64,000 nt of DNA from Rhea pennata (Eukaryota; Chordata; Aves; Rheiformes; Rheidae), in NCBI RefSeq assembly GCF_028389875.1, contig NC_084664.1, positions 113,777,466-113,841,465 on the forward strand. Reading direction: 5' to 3'. Shown piece after piece: positions 1 through 13,300 of the stretch. Position numbers and translations under genes: made by a program. Each line of letters starts with the position of its first letter. Position 1 is the stretch's first letter. A model generated the notes under the pieces. The model saw nothing but the letters and a program-made list of their open reading frames with translations. It made no database searches and was not told where the DNA came from.

Positions 1-1258
1 GTTATATGTTTTTTGATCCTGCAGACCCTCCTCACCCTCATGTTAGGATCACAGTAGTTACTGCTGCACTTCCCAGTCTCTTGTGAGCAGCCCTGAGATG
101 AAATGGTACATGGGCTCTTGCTGCTAGTGTTCCTCTTCACATTCATCATATTTGTTCTATCTTTTAGTGTCATTTTGATCAAATTTTATTTCTCTGACAA
201 GATAAATTTCTTCACTCTATGTTAGTATTGTCAGATCTTAAGATCTCCAGAGCTTCTTAGAATTGTTTCTCATAAGATGAATCTGATTGCAGTAGTAATG
301 GCAGCGTTGGACTGTGAAAATACTTTGTTATGCTTCTGTATAGGAGAGAGTCATTAAAGCACTGGGTTGGAGGCACTTCTGAATAAATGAGGAAAGCCAC
401 TTTAGGCAAATATTGGCTAGTCATTTCTCTATCTGTCATGATTTTTTCCTCTTTGTTCTAAGTTATTCTTTGTTTTAACTAGAAGAACCTTTCTCTTAAA
501 AAGAAAAGGTTCTGAGAAAATCAGTGTCCTTCATTCTCATGGTAATTTTCTGCAAGTTACCAGTTAATTAACATGCAGTATATGCAGTTGTTACTGTGGG
601 TGAAATTTCTGCTGTACATCATGCTTTGGGAGTGTTTTGGAAAATCAGATCTGGTAAATGGAGAATATGACTTTAGTGTTGGTTTCTCGTTGAACTATAA
701 GTGGATAACTCAATTCTGTTGAAAATCACTAGCATTAGACTCCATGTTCAAATCCAGTCTCTAGAATCATGTTTCCTCCTGCCCTCTTAAGATTAGACAC
801 AACCTGGCAGTGTCTCAGTCTAAGTGGAGGTTGCCTGGAAGAGGAAAGAAATAACAGATTATTTGAAAAAAAATAACATTCTTTGGCCAAAAAATATTGT
901 TGTTTGTCTCTCACAATTCTCTCAATTATCTTGACAAAAGTTGTTCTAGTAAGATATATTAGGGAGATAATGAATGCATACTATATATACTTTTAGGAGA
1001 AAAGACTTTGTTCCTGTTTATTCTTCAGATACTGTAAAACTTCTTACTTTTTGTGCTTCTTTTATGGTAAGAAAGTAACAGAATACTGAATGGAAAGCTT
1101 TTGGGAAAAATTCTGAATTACAGTCTTCTCAAGGCTTCACTGTTAGTTTCATTATTTTACTTACAACAATATTTTGGAGGATTGCATATTCTTGAGTGGA
1201 CTTGAGTTTAATATATTGCTTTGAATATGGATTTTCATAAGTTGTTGTTGTTGTTCAG
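1..1258 (+). other. THOC1: THOC1 intron (left edge of window)
   Basis: This AT-rich intronic sequence ends in the acceptor TTGTTCAG just before 1259. I looked for the preceding THOC1 exon, which encodes an acidic EDREEGMDVEE-like segment in human, and did not find it, so it must lie left of the window. No repeat or other gene is recognisable. Confidence 0.8.
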
Positions 1259-1367
1259 TTCCATTCCAATAGATTATAACTTGTATAGAAAATTCTGGTC
1301 ACTTCAAGATTACTTTCGGAATCCAGTGCAGTGCTATGAGAAAGTGTCATGGAAAACTTTTCTTAAG
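1259..1367 (+). CDS. THOC1: THOC1 coding exon (first in window)
   Basis: The first base completes a split codon; the rest reads [13 protein letters not shown] through SWKTFLK. The acceptor is TTGTTCAG and the donor GTAATC. It ends on a whole codon. Confidence 0.95.
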
Positions 1368-4300
1368 GTAATCAGAGTTTATTTCAACTCTTGAGCCTAA
1401 GTAAAATAGTAATAATAATAATAGTGTATGGGGAAATGCATTTTACTGTTTTCTAAAATGAGTCTTTGACACTAAATAATTTATTAAGATGTACCATAAA
1501 TCTTTTAATAAAGCTGAAGTTTATGACTTGCTGTCAATTACAGCAAAACTTTGTATGTTACAATGATGTTAGAAATACAATTTTTATCATTTGTCAGCTG
1601 CAAAAAGCAGAATCTGTGCATGCGAGTGTTTTTTCTTCCTACTAAGAAAAGTAGTTTTACCTGATCCTAGATCTATTGCACTAAATGTAGATACATATTT
1701 AAATTGCTTTCAAATAGAGCCATGTTGATACCGATGGGATCCTATGCAGGATAAGATTCTAATGAAATTCGGATTTTTTTTTTTTATAGAAGCAATGACT
1801 TGAACCTATTCTTGCGCCAGTTGAGTAATTATTAGTAGTGTTTCAGTTTTGCTAACTGTAAATGTTGAGGATTATTTATCACTAAGTTACACTAGTTTCT
1901 TCACAATTTACTACTCAGTTTTCATTTAATTGTAAGAAGCCTGTTTTTTAAATCCTCATTCTCTGTGCACTGGTAATAAGAAATAAAATCCACTCAGATA
2001 GCCTACTAAAAATTTGTTATAGAAGATTTACATTCTTAGTGTTAAAAAAAAAAAAAAAAAAAGAAAGAAAGAAAGAAAGAAAGAAAGAAGAAAAAGTGAA
2101 TAGGACCAGGGACCAGTCTTAGTTCTTTCAGATGAATTTTTTTGACAGTTTTTTTTTTAACTGCAGTTTTAAGGTTCTGAATTGATTTTAATACTACAAA
2201 TGTAGTTTTCATTCCATACCTTTCTTGTATGTGCTTTGAACAACTTAAGTGATATTTGAATATAGTGCTGTATCATCATATGGATTTTTGCTTCTTGATA
2301 ACATCTCAGCAGTAAAGCATTCATGCACTGTTCACAATGATAATTTTTTTTATTCTTAGTGTGTTTTGAATGCTCTAAAAGATTAGACATTCTGAAATGA
2401 TTTTTTTTAAAAAAACTTTCAACGTCTAAGATACGTGTGACTTTCAGAGAATCTTTATGTACTGGTCAGTGTGGCAAATGGATGCTGCTTTGACAGGCTA
2501 ATAGTAAGTCTACAAATGATTTTTCAGTGAGCACTAAGTCTAGTATAATTTTTTAGTTAACTGCATAGTTGTGTTTTCCATATGGTAAATAACTTTGTTT
2601 TATAGTACTCAGAAGAAGTTTTGGCTGTTTTCAAAAGTTACAAATTGGATGACACTCAGGCTTCCCGAAAAAAATTGGAAGAACTAAAAACGGGAGGAGA
2701 ACATGTGTATTTTGCAAAGTTCCTAACTAGTGAAAAGGTATGTGATTTCTTTTCTCAGAATCACAGAATGGTTAAGGTTGGAAGGCACCTCTGGATATTG
2801 TCTAGTCCACTCCCTTGTTCAGAGGAGGGCCAACTACAGCAGGTTGATCAAGGTCTAGTCAGCTTTTGAGTATCTTCAAGGGTAGAAACTCCAGAACCTC
2901 TTTGGGCAACCTGTTCCAATGTCTGACCACTTTCTTTAGAAAGATTAGTTTTATTTATTTATTTATTTTCTTTCTGTGTGAATTTTCTCAGACAGTCAGT
3001 GATTCAGGGTTTCCTGTTTCTGGTACATTTATAGCATTTGATGTGTATTGTTACATTTAGGAAGGGAAGTTAAAGGACAGTAAATATTTAAAGATCTATT
3101 GCCTTCTTATTGTGTTACAATTACATGTTCTATACCTGGTGTGTTAGCAATATTTTCTGCCTCATTATGGTCTTGTTTAAGTTGTTTTGAAAAAAAAGCC
3201 TTGAGAGTTTTGAATTCCATTAACATTATCACAAAAATACAGCACTCCGTTGAAATTAATGCTCAAATCATTGTCTGTTTTTTGGAATAATATATTCCTT
3301 TAACTCTTAGATCCATGCATTAGCAGGTGACAGAAAGTAAGTCTTGATGCAAAATGAGTTTTATTTTGGGGAGTAGGTAAAATCTCAAACTTTTGATATG
3401 TGTATCAGCAGTTCTAAAACAATAAATAACAGAAGATATAGAACTAGTCACTTAGTTAACATCTAATAATCAAAGCTCATTTTCTCTAAAGTATCTTCAA
3501 CTGCTTCCTTTTTATGATCTTTCATGCTGCAGCACATGGGTAGATATCAAGCAGTGTATCATTGTGCAAATTTTCATGAGAATGCTCCCTTTTCTGGTAG
3601 CCATAGCAAGTAATTCCTAGGCAGAGTGAGCAAGCTGTCTTTCAAGTATTGAAAAAAATCAATATTTGTTTGTTTGAGTTCTTGCTCACTTCAGGGTGAA
3701 TGATGTCTTAGAATGTTGTGAAGTCCAGCAATATAAAACTAGTTTAACAAAAAACTAGAAATTTACTGTTTACTTTTACACTCAGTTCCTCACATTTCTA
3801 AGTGATGGATTTCATTAGGAGTTTTGATAACTGTCTTCTGTAAACTGTTTTGTGTGACAGTTTTACTGATCCTTGTACTTTGTGGAGCACTTTCTCAAGA
3901 GAATTGGTGATACTGAATCTAGGTTCTGTAGTGCCTTATCCTCATCTTTGTGTAAAAAACCCATCTCCATCTGGTTTATCTAAAAATCTTTGTTGGATTT
4001 TACAGTTATGTATGTGTATGCTTAGTATCTTTAAAATGCACCTATATTTAGAATCATAGAATCATAGAATCAGTAAGGTTGGAAGGGACCTCTGGAGATC
4101 ATCTAGTCCAACCTCCCTGCTCAGCAGGGTCACCTAGAGCATGTTAGACAGGATAATAATTTCCTTTGTTTTTGTTAATAATAATTTCTTTTATTATTAT
4201 TTATTAATAATAATTTCTTTTGTTTAGTTGATGGATTTACAGCTGAGTGACAGTAACTTTCGCCGTCACATCTTGTTGCAGTATCTAATACTGTTTCAGT

Positions 4301-7300
4301 ATCTAAAGGGACAGGTCAAATTTAAAAGGTAACGTGGGAATATTTGTGTTTTGAGGATGGGGAGTTAAGAACTTTGAGTTAAACCAAAATGTTTTTAGAA
4401 AGCTTACATTTGCTGGTTCTACAGCTGTTGTGAAACTTGCAGAGCCTTGGACTGGTAAATATAGGAGATGCTTTGAAGGGCTTAACAGATGGTTGTTGCT
4501 GGAAAGGGGAAGTCTCATTTTTATCTTTGCTTCCCTCCACCTGATTCTCTGCCCTCCTTTGCAGTGGCTCTAGTGTTCGTTGGACTCTCTTAAATTTGTT
4601 CAGTAAAAAACTATCTGCTCATCTTTGCAGATTCAATTTTCTGCCAGATTAGTGAGTTGAATGGGATCTCAGAGGAGTAGAGGGCATTAGAGCTGGCTGA
4701 AGGTGAGTGCTGACCAAGAGAGGGAAGGAGTTGTAGCCTCTCCTTAGCCTCTCCTTAGGCAGCAGCAAGCTGTTAGACTAGCACAAGCTATTCATATGTG
4801 GCTTCATTTTGAATTTATATTGACTCTGAGATCTTCATGTGACATTGCTGCTTTTTAATACCAAAATCTGTCTAAAATATCAGGAAATAGTAATGGTGAT
4901 TATTGCTTTTATAAATTGATAGGACAGAACAAAACCCTATCCTTTTCCACTTCACGCTCTAATGTTACACTGAAGAAATACCTACCAGTCTTTGTTTCCT
5001 GTGCCCTTGACCATATCTGCATGTAATCATTAATATTTAAGGCAGCTGTTTTCAGCTGTAATCTAGTGCTTTTTATAAACAGATCTCAAAGCACTTTGCT
5101 AACTAGGTTAGTATCATTATCCTTATTCTATAGATTATTTACCAAGGCAATCCAGTGGCAGAGAAGGAACAGAATCCAGCTCTCCTGAGCTGCATTTCTG
5201 TACTGTAGACTGACTATATGACACTCACTAACACTGCAATTCATTAAAAGTACTAACTGATTGGTGGTTAAGGATGGGGTGATATATAATTAGATATAAC
5301 ATTTGGTGCAGGTGTTGCAAAATAATACTGGTTATTCTCTTCCTTAAAAAACATAGTGAGCTTTTTTACATCCTGTTAATTAAGAGAAGCTAGTTCTAAA
5401 AGTCTTTTTGATGTTATTGATTAGCCATAGTTATGTATATATTTGCCATTTAAGGTACCTTCATAAAAAGCTTCATAAAAATCTGATTTGTATTGTATTG
5501 CTATTGAATATTTTAAATGGAGCTTTAATAGCTATGCTTCAAATAGATTCTTCTTCAATTGGTGAAAAACAAAAATTGTTTTTTTTTTTTTAATCTGACT
5601 TCTAATGTCTTTAAAAAATTCTCATCTCTTCTTGGGAATGAAATGGACCATGTCTTAGGTACACTATTTATTTCACTGTTTTCTTTCTGCTTCTACTTAC
5701 CACTGTATTACAATTCTAGCTATACCAAGAAGATAGTGTCGCTTGTTTAGTGACCTCAGATTGTGCTATAGACTTCGTGTTTTGAGATTTTTCAAGTTCT
5801 GTTTACTGCCTGTAAATTAGTTGTTTCTTTTACAATGATGTTATCTACAACAGTGTTTTAGTTTGGAGTATGCTTTTTGCAGTAAATCCCTTGATTGTAC
5901 TCACTTGCTGTACTTTGGCCATTAGTGCTGTGCATTAAGGAGTGATCTTGAATTATACAGATGGACTTTTTATTGGATGAAACTAAACTGAACATGTATT
6001 CCAGGAGCACGTCTAATTTTCCACTAGCTAATGAGTGTTCAGTCCATGGGACCAGACCAGAACCCGTTCAAATTACCTTTTTCAGCTCTGATCTAGCCCC
6101 ATCTCAGAAGACTGTAGTGTAAATGCTGGATCCTTGGTGCTAATTTGTGCTGTAGATCAATTCCTCATATTTAAAAACATATTGGCCATGAGAAATTTCA
6201 CAAAAAAAACCCTTTAAAAAACGTGCACTTTGTATGTTAGGCCTATTTTATAACTTTTTTTTTTTTTTCCCTTGGCAATCAAGTTCAAACTATGTTCTAA
6301 CAGATGAACAGTCTCTTTGGATTGAAGATACTACAAAAGCAGTTTACCAGGTTGGTACAATAGATACTTCTACCAAAAATACACCAAAAAATGATTATCT
6401 TTTATAATATTAAATCACCTGTCTATGAAGCAGGCTCCACCTTTTTTTCCCCTCTTAGTATTCTGCTACAGATGTCATACAAAAAAATTAACGTTTTTTT
6501 TCCCTCCCAATTATAGCTTCTTTCAGAAAATCCCCCAGATGGGGAAAGATTCTCAAAAATGGTAGAGGTAAGTACTTTGGTGCATGTTTAAACAAAGTGT
6601 ATGCAGAGAGTAAAATGGGAGTATCAGTTTAAAATAGCTTTTGGAACATAGGTGTAACCTCTAAGAAAATTTCATCCCATCTAAGCTAAAATAAATAAAT
6701 AAATCTTATAACATCTTTTTATTTTATAGTCATGTTTTTCCCATGTTTGCATTAAACATATTTCCCATGGGTTTTTTTCCTTTCTCCTGGACCAAAATGG
6801 AAATGTGCATATATTTGCACATATAGGGAGAGGAGAGACTGGTTATTTAAAAAAACAAACAAACAAAAATGACAGCTCCTTCTCACAAGGGAATTCTGTG
6901 TGAAATATCATGGAAAGGAATAAGATGCAAGTGGAAAATATGAAAAAAGATCATCTTACTCTTCCTTTGCTTTGGCTGCATGTTTTTTTTTGTTTAGAGA
7001 AGGAGAAATAAAACCTTTCCCATAGTTATTAAAGAGAGAGATACTGTTAATGAACAAACCAAACCAGCTGCCTAGGATTGTACCTGTGATAGGCGTTCAA
7101 CTGATGATACACAAAATAGAGTCTGAAGTACACAAGCTAAAACAAAATATTCCTCTTAATATAATACCTTAATTAAAACTCTAGGGCCATCTTTGAAAGT
7201 GGTTATGACCCTAATTTGAAATGTTTTATGTTTCTGTAGCATATATTAAATACTGAAGAAAACTGGAACTCTTGGAAAAATGAAGGCTGCCCAAGCTTTG

Positions 7301-10300
7301 TGAAAGAAAGGTACCTTTATTATCAAGTAGAAGTTTGATGGTTTTTGAAATGATATTTGACTTCAGATTATATGCCGGTGGTGTATATGTACTTAGTGAT
7401 TCATACACTTGCGAGATCTGTATATGTTCCTATTCCTTCTGTGTGTTTTCTACCAAAAATCTTAAGGCTTCGTTATGCCTGCGAAGAGGTGGTCATGTAT
7501 GTGCAGGACTTGGGAAGGCATTCCTCATGGCAGCATTTGTTCCCTTAAAACCAAGGATTCAGTGACTGGGGAGACTGACTATGTTGTCTCCCTTCCTGTC
7601 TAAGGACATACCCTAGGATGAAGAAGTTAGGGGCTCACTTTCCTGTATACCAGTTTGGATTGCCTGTAAAGGAGTCTTTGGGACTGCAGCTCTAACAAGG
7701 CAGCATACCCAACAAGTCTTCTTTCGCTTGCCTTTTTTAATTAAGTTTGTTACTTGATAGTGGTCACTTACCTGAAAGGAAAAAATGAGTTAGGTGGATA
7801 TAGCCATCAAAAGGTTTCCTGTGCAATTAGTTACTGCCTAGTGGCAAAACTGGAACTTTAATTCAGTACACTTACTTAGCTATTATGATGTGCTGACCAA
7901 GCAATCCTTTCATCCTTGCTCTTTCTGCACGCACACTATATACCCTCTTCACGGTAAGGAGCAGCCCAGTCATAATCTCTTTGGGAGTTTCTTTCATGGA
8001 GAAATCAGGTGGAACCACCTCTTCCTGATTACAGCCTTTTGTATGAAAGGGAGGGTGGTGGTGACAAGAGACAAATTACTAGTGGGAGAAAAAAGTATAA
8101 AATTCTGAAATTTGACTTTTATAAATATTCTGTCTCCTTTAGATCTCAGCCAGAGTTTCAGCTTGGGTAGGTCTTCCCTCTAACCTCAGTGGTCTGGGAT
8201 CTCCATTCTCTGATCTCATAAAATCAGGGGCACTTGGGAAACGAAAACTTGGAATCATAGTGCAGATGATTCCAGCAGCGGGGTAGATCACGCTTAGTAA
8301 GCACTGCTGGAGTAAATGTGATTTGCTTATTTTTTCCTGTAACGGGATTCCGATAGACCTTCAGATTTGTGAATGAACTAATTTTGGAGTCTGGCAAATC
8401 CCTTTCCTCGTCTTTTCTGTACCTTCTCTCATATTCTTTCTTTCTGTTTCCCTCTGTCTGTCTTTCTCTCTCTTCTTTCTCCCAGCTCTCCCTTCCAAGA
8501 GTCACAGTACCTTTGAATACTTTTATTGTGATTTAGCTAGAAGCCATCAGAACTAAATTGGTCTGATTTTGTTCTCTAAACATTACTGGTTTGATACTAG
8601 AACAATCTAGAACACTTTTCTTTTTCTCCCCCTCTCTCTCCAGACCTCCAGATTCAAAGCCAATGAGGCCTGTGAGAAAGAGGCCAGCTCCAGAGGACTT
8701 CTTAGGAAAAGGACCAAACAAAAAAATCCTTATGGGGAAGTACGTTGACTTTTTCGCTTCAGAGGTGTTTTTGTTTGTTTGTTTTTTGTTGTCACTGGCT
8801 GCCAGTAATTTTCAAACTTCTTCACTTTGAAACTGCTAAGAAAGAGTATCCAAGGAATGTGTAATTTCGTTTAAAGCTTACAGTAGGCTTCCTTTCCTTA
8901 GTCATCTCTTATAGATACTTTATGAATAGTCCTTAAGTTACAGACTGAAGATCAGTGTTTTTGTACTTGCTGGATCAGTTTTTATTCTTTTGTTGACTTT
9001 GCTTAAAATGTATCTATGCCATAGATTTTAAAATAATACTCATTGGCATTTTATCTTGGAGCAAAGAATTTTTCTTGCTGGGTCCTCTCTAGCAAAAGTG
9101 TTTATTGTGCGTTTTACCAAGTGCTGCATTTTTCCATTTCCTCTGTAGGAGAAATTATAGTCTTTTCATTGTAACTGTTCACCCAACCCAAATATGGACG
9201 TTTTGGCCTTGTCTTGACCTTCAAGACCTTGTACCGAGTGTTTAGTAAAATGTCCTTTTTGAAAAAGAAAGTGATAAATTATTTCCGATATCAAAACAGA
9301 ACAGACCGATCTTTTCTAGTTTGGAAAGAGAGAGTTTTATACTGTTTCTGATCACAGATCAGCAAGGGAGTACAATGGAAATTTAAATAAACAATTTTTC
9401 TCAGGTAGGATTTTTGTCGTCTTTGGTAATACCTAACGTGTTTGTATCACAGACACTGTGTGGTATGATTTATTATAAAAACTTTGAGATGAGAATTTCT
9501 GTAGCATGTTTCTTGTGTCTTTACTGAATGATGAATGTGGAGTTTAATATGGAGTTATGCTTCTCTTTGCAGTGAGGAGCTAACACGTCTTTGGAATTTA
9601 TGTCCTGACAACATGGAAGCTTGTAAATCTGAGAGTAGGTAGGTACCTAAGAAAAGGTACATCATTGCCTAAAGCTAGTTTCCATCCCTCTGGTTATACA
9701 AAACTGTTACAAAATTCTATAAGAGAAGCAGATAGGGTGGTCCTGTATGTTATGCCGTTTCACTTTGTGTCTTGAGAGTAGCAAATTATATGGAACTTTG
9801 TCTTGAAATCTCCTTATGGTTTTCTTTACTAGTGTAAGTGCTGTCCGTAATTTTCATTGTTTAGTAAAGTAAAATTTAAACTAAAAGCCAGATGAAAACT
9901 TCTATTTTATGGAGGGTGATTGTATAATTGAGCAGCTTACATAATAAAGGACAATTGCCAAGTCTGGCTCTAATGAAGTTAACAGGCTGGTAAGTGTTGA
10001 TTTGCATGCAGGCACCTGCTTTAATAGTACTAGGTAAGAGAAAACAGGGCTAACAAACATTGTTTCAGAGCTTCATGGATCTACTAGTGATGCAGATGCA
10101 GAAAAATACAGTTTTGGTTATCTCTTCTGCTTGCACAGTACAGGAAATGCTGATAATGTACTTCGCTTTGTAGTTGTACATAATTCCCTTTTGTGCTGAC
10201 TTGGTATCTAATATTATAATTTGGATAAGGAATGGGACAGTTTCCAGGGAGAACTTCCCCAGTAGTGGCTGAAAGGGCTGGATGCTTAGGAAGAAGTACT

Positions 10301-13300
10301 AGATATGCAGTTTCCCTGAATAGAGCGACTGTTTTACCAGAGGTTGAGAGCACTGCAGGAGAAGAGTTTTAGTTACTGGTGAAGCTGGGATGTGTTGGAT
10401 GTCTCCAACAGGATATTTGTCTTTGCCAGACAAATGCTAAAGGTGGAGTTGTGTTTGAAACCAAAACTTTTTGTTCTCTGTGTATGAGTATGTTGTGCTC
10501 CAACTTTCTAAAACAAATGAAACAAACTGAGATGAACCAAGAGAATGTATGCCATGGTAGCATGAAAGAGAAGATCCCAGGAGATCTGGATTCAATTCCA
10601 AGCTTTACTGTGGACTTTATGACTGAACATGGACAAGTGGTTGTAACTTCTGGCTTTGATTCCTCATCCCTTCATTCAAATGGGGATAATACTTTTTTAT
10701 CTATCTTCTTTACAGATAACTTTGGGGGATAAAACATAGCTTATGTGAAGTTTTTGCATAGTGCCAAATACAATAGGATTCAAATCAGCTGGGTTTTCGT
10801 GATGCAGCCTTCAATATCAATAATAAATTGGTGCACTTAAATATGCATGGGACACTGCTTTTCTGGACAAAACTTCTTTTCAAAACAAAACTAAAGTGAG
10901 TTTATAGACTGGGGTTCTTTTTTTTTTTTTTTTTTTTTTTTTTCCTGACAAATCACTAGGTTCCCTTGTAGGAGGGGGACGTGTTTTTGTCAAACAGATC
11001 AGGTCACTGAGAGCCTGCTTTGTACAGCTGCACCTGTGACATAATATTGACTCTCAGTACCCTACAGGTCTAAGGAACATAGTGTAATCTTCAACAAGCT
11101 TTCCTGATTTTTTTTTTTTTTTAAGGTTATGATTCCTTATGTATTTGTTTTAATATCTTATGGAAGCAACTGCCAGGTGCAGAACTTTGCATTTCCCTTC
11201 ACAAGATTCCTGTTGTCCCAGTTCTCCAGCCTGTCAAGGACCCTCTGAATGGCAGCACAACTATCTAGTGTACTAACTGCTCCTCCTGATTTTGTGTTGT
11301 CTGCAAGCCTGCTGAGGATGCACTACGTCCCATCTTCACGGTCATTAGTGAAGGTTTTAAACAGCATTGGTTCCAGTATCAACCCCTGGGGGACACCACT
11401 GGTAACTGTCTTCCACCTTGACATTGTGCCACTGATCACAATGCTGATCTGGCAGTTCAGCCAGTTTTCAATCCACCTCAAATCAATTTCTTCTGATACG
11501 TGTAGATTTAAACCTATCTTGAATGGACTTTAACTGAAGTACATTCAGCAAATGGTACAGATACTACCATAGGCAGTGAATTGAATGTGTTTGAACAAGG
11601 AGCCACTGGGAGCCACTACGATACAAACCTTGGCGAGTACAACATTAAGCTACTTAGTATTTTTTCTGCTCTAAAATTAGTGACCATAAGTAAATGGAAT
11701 GAGGAATAGTAGTCTTGCTTTCTCTGATTGCGGATGAAACTGAAATGTGTGTGTATAGGGGAGGAGACCACGTGCTACTTATTTTGTTCTATTAAGTAGT
11801 ACAAAACTAAGTCATTTTGATTCCCAAGTGTTTGAGAGTTGTACATGCAGGAGTATGTTTCTATTGCAGCCAGCCAGTTGTAAGAGACATTCTTTTTGAA
11901 GCTCTCATTTCCTAATTGACAGAATTGTTGTCTTGCATCTCCCTGGTCTTTCTCACTGAACAGTCTTTACAGATGTTCGTGTTGCTTTTTAATAACAGAA
12001 GACTTAAGCACATTTAATAGGCAGTGCTAGCAACTACCCATACACTTCGGTGATTATATAGTAAATAATCTCATAGCAACATGTAGCTAACAGATTCTTA
12101 AGTTATTTGAATTTAACATTTGCAATTAGATTTTTTTTCTAATGCTTCTGTGAATACAGTTTGAGAAATACATGAAGTAACTGAAAAAACAGCTCTGGTA
12201 GAAAAGAAAATGTGAGGAGTATTAAACTCTTTGTTTTATTTTATAGGGAGTATATGCCAACACTGGAGGAATTTTTTGAAGAAGCTATTGAACAGGCAGA
12301 TCCTGAAAACATGGTTGAAAATAAGTACAAGTATGTAATGTCTTTTTTTTTCTCTCTCTCTCTCTTTATTTTCCTCTCTGTCATGTTTGGATTGTTAAAT
12401 AAAACAATCTGTTCTCTGTATTACTAATATCTGTGCAGGACTCCAGTAATGTACAAAAAGCTTTACAAGTTTGGACAGAATGATATTAGCTAGGAAATGA
12501 CTCAGATCTTTTTCTGTCCTTTTATAGATGAAAGATTGTTACTAACCAAACTTGTATTTTATTATAGGGCTGTGAACAATTCTAACTATGGCTGGAGAGC
12601 GTTAAGATTACTAGCACGCAGAAGCCCCCACTTCTTCCAGCCAACAAACCAACAATTCAAGAGTTTACCAGAATATCTAGAAAACATGGTAATCAAATTA
12701 GCCAAGGAGCTGCCTGTAAGTAGTACTGTCCTGTAATTTCTGAATTCATTTGACTACTTGCTTACCTTTTTCTGTAGACCATTTGACGTGGGGGGAAGAG
12801 GGGGAACAAAAAGTATAAAAGGAAAAGGCTTGTACACTAAAAGTAAAAATGGCAAGTAAAATTGGTCTAATCCATGAAGAGCTCAGTAACACTGAACTTT
12901 GAAACACTTAACAGCTGTTACACTGGCTAATAAATTAACTGTTGAGCTCTGCCGTGGATTCAGTGAACACTGAATCACTATGGTGATCTGAGGGGGTTTT
13001 GCACCTATGGCAGAATTAGTAGACAGGGATATGTAGCCTGGATACTTGAGTTCAGTGCTATAGTGCGAACCACCCTCATTGAAGACCAGCGTTCTGGATC
13101 CCAAATAGGGGTAGCTAAGACTATCTACTGACTTGCTACTGGGATGGCAGTCACTAGTAAAGGGGCAGAGTATGCAGATGAAGATAACATGCTAAGTTAA
13201 AGCAGCAGGATTTACTAGAGCTCTTCTGACAGCTCTCTGACTTCTAAAATATCTAAAGAAAAATAGAACCTGTAGACTTGTAAGTCCAAGGCACTGACTC

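Noticed and set aside
10379-10732. 117-codon plus-strand open frame in a THOC1 intron
   Set aside because: Overlaps a MIR-like remnant, has no splice-phase fit to THOC1 and no recognisable domain.
11249-11533. 94-codon plus-strand open frame
   Set aside because: It lies within an antisense CR1 fragment and reads the wrong strand of the repeat's 3' region.
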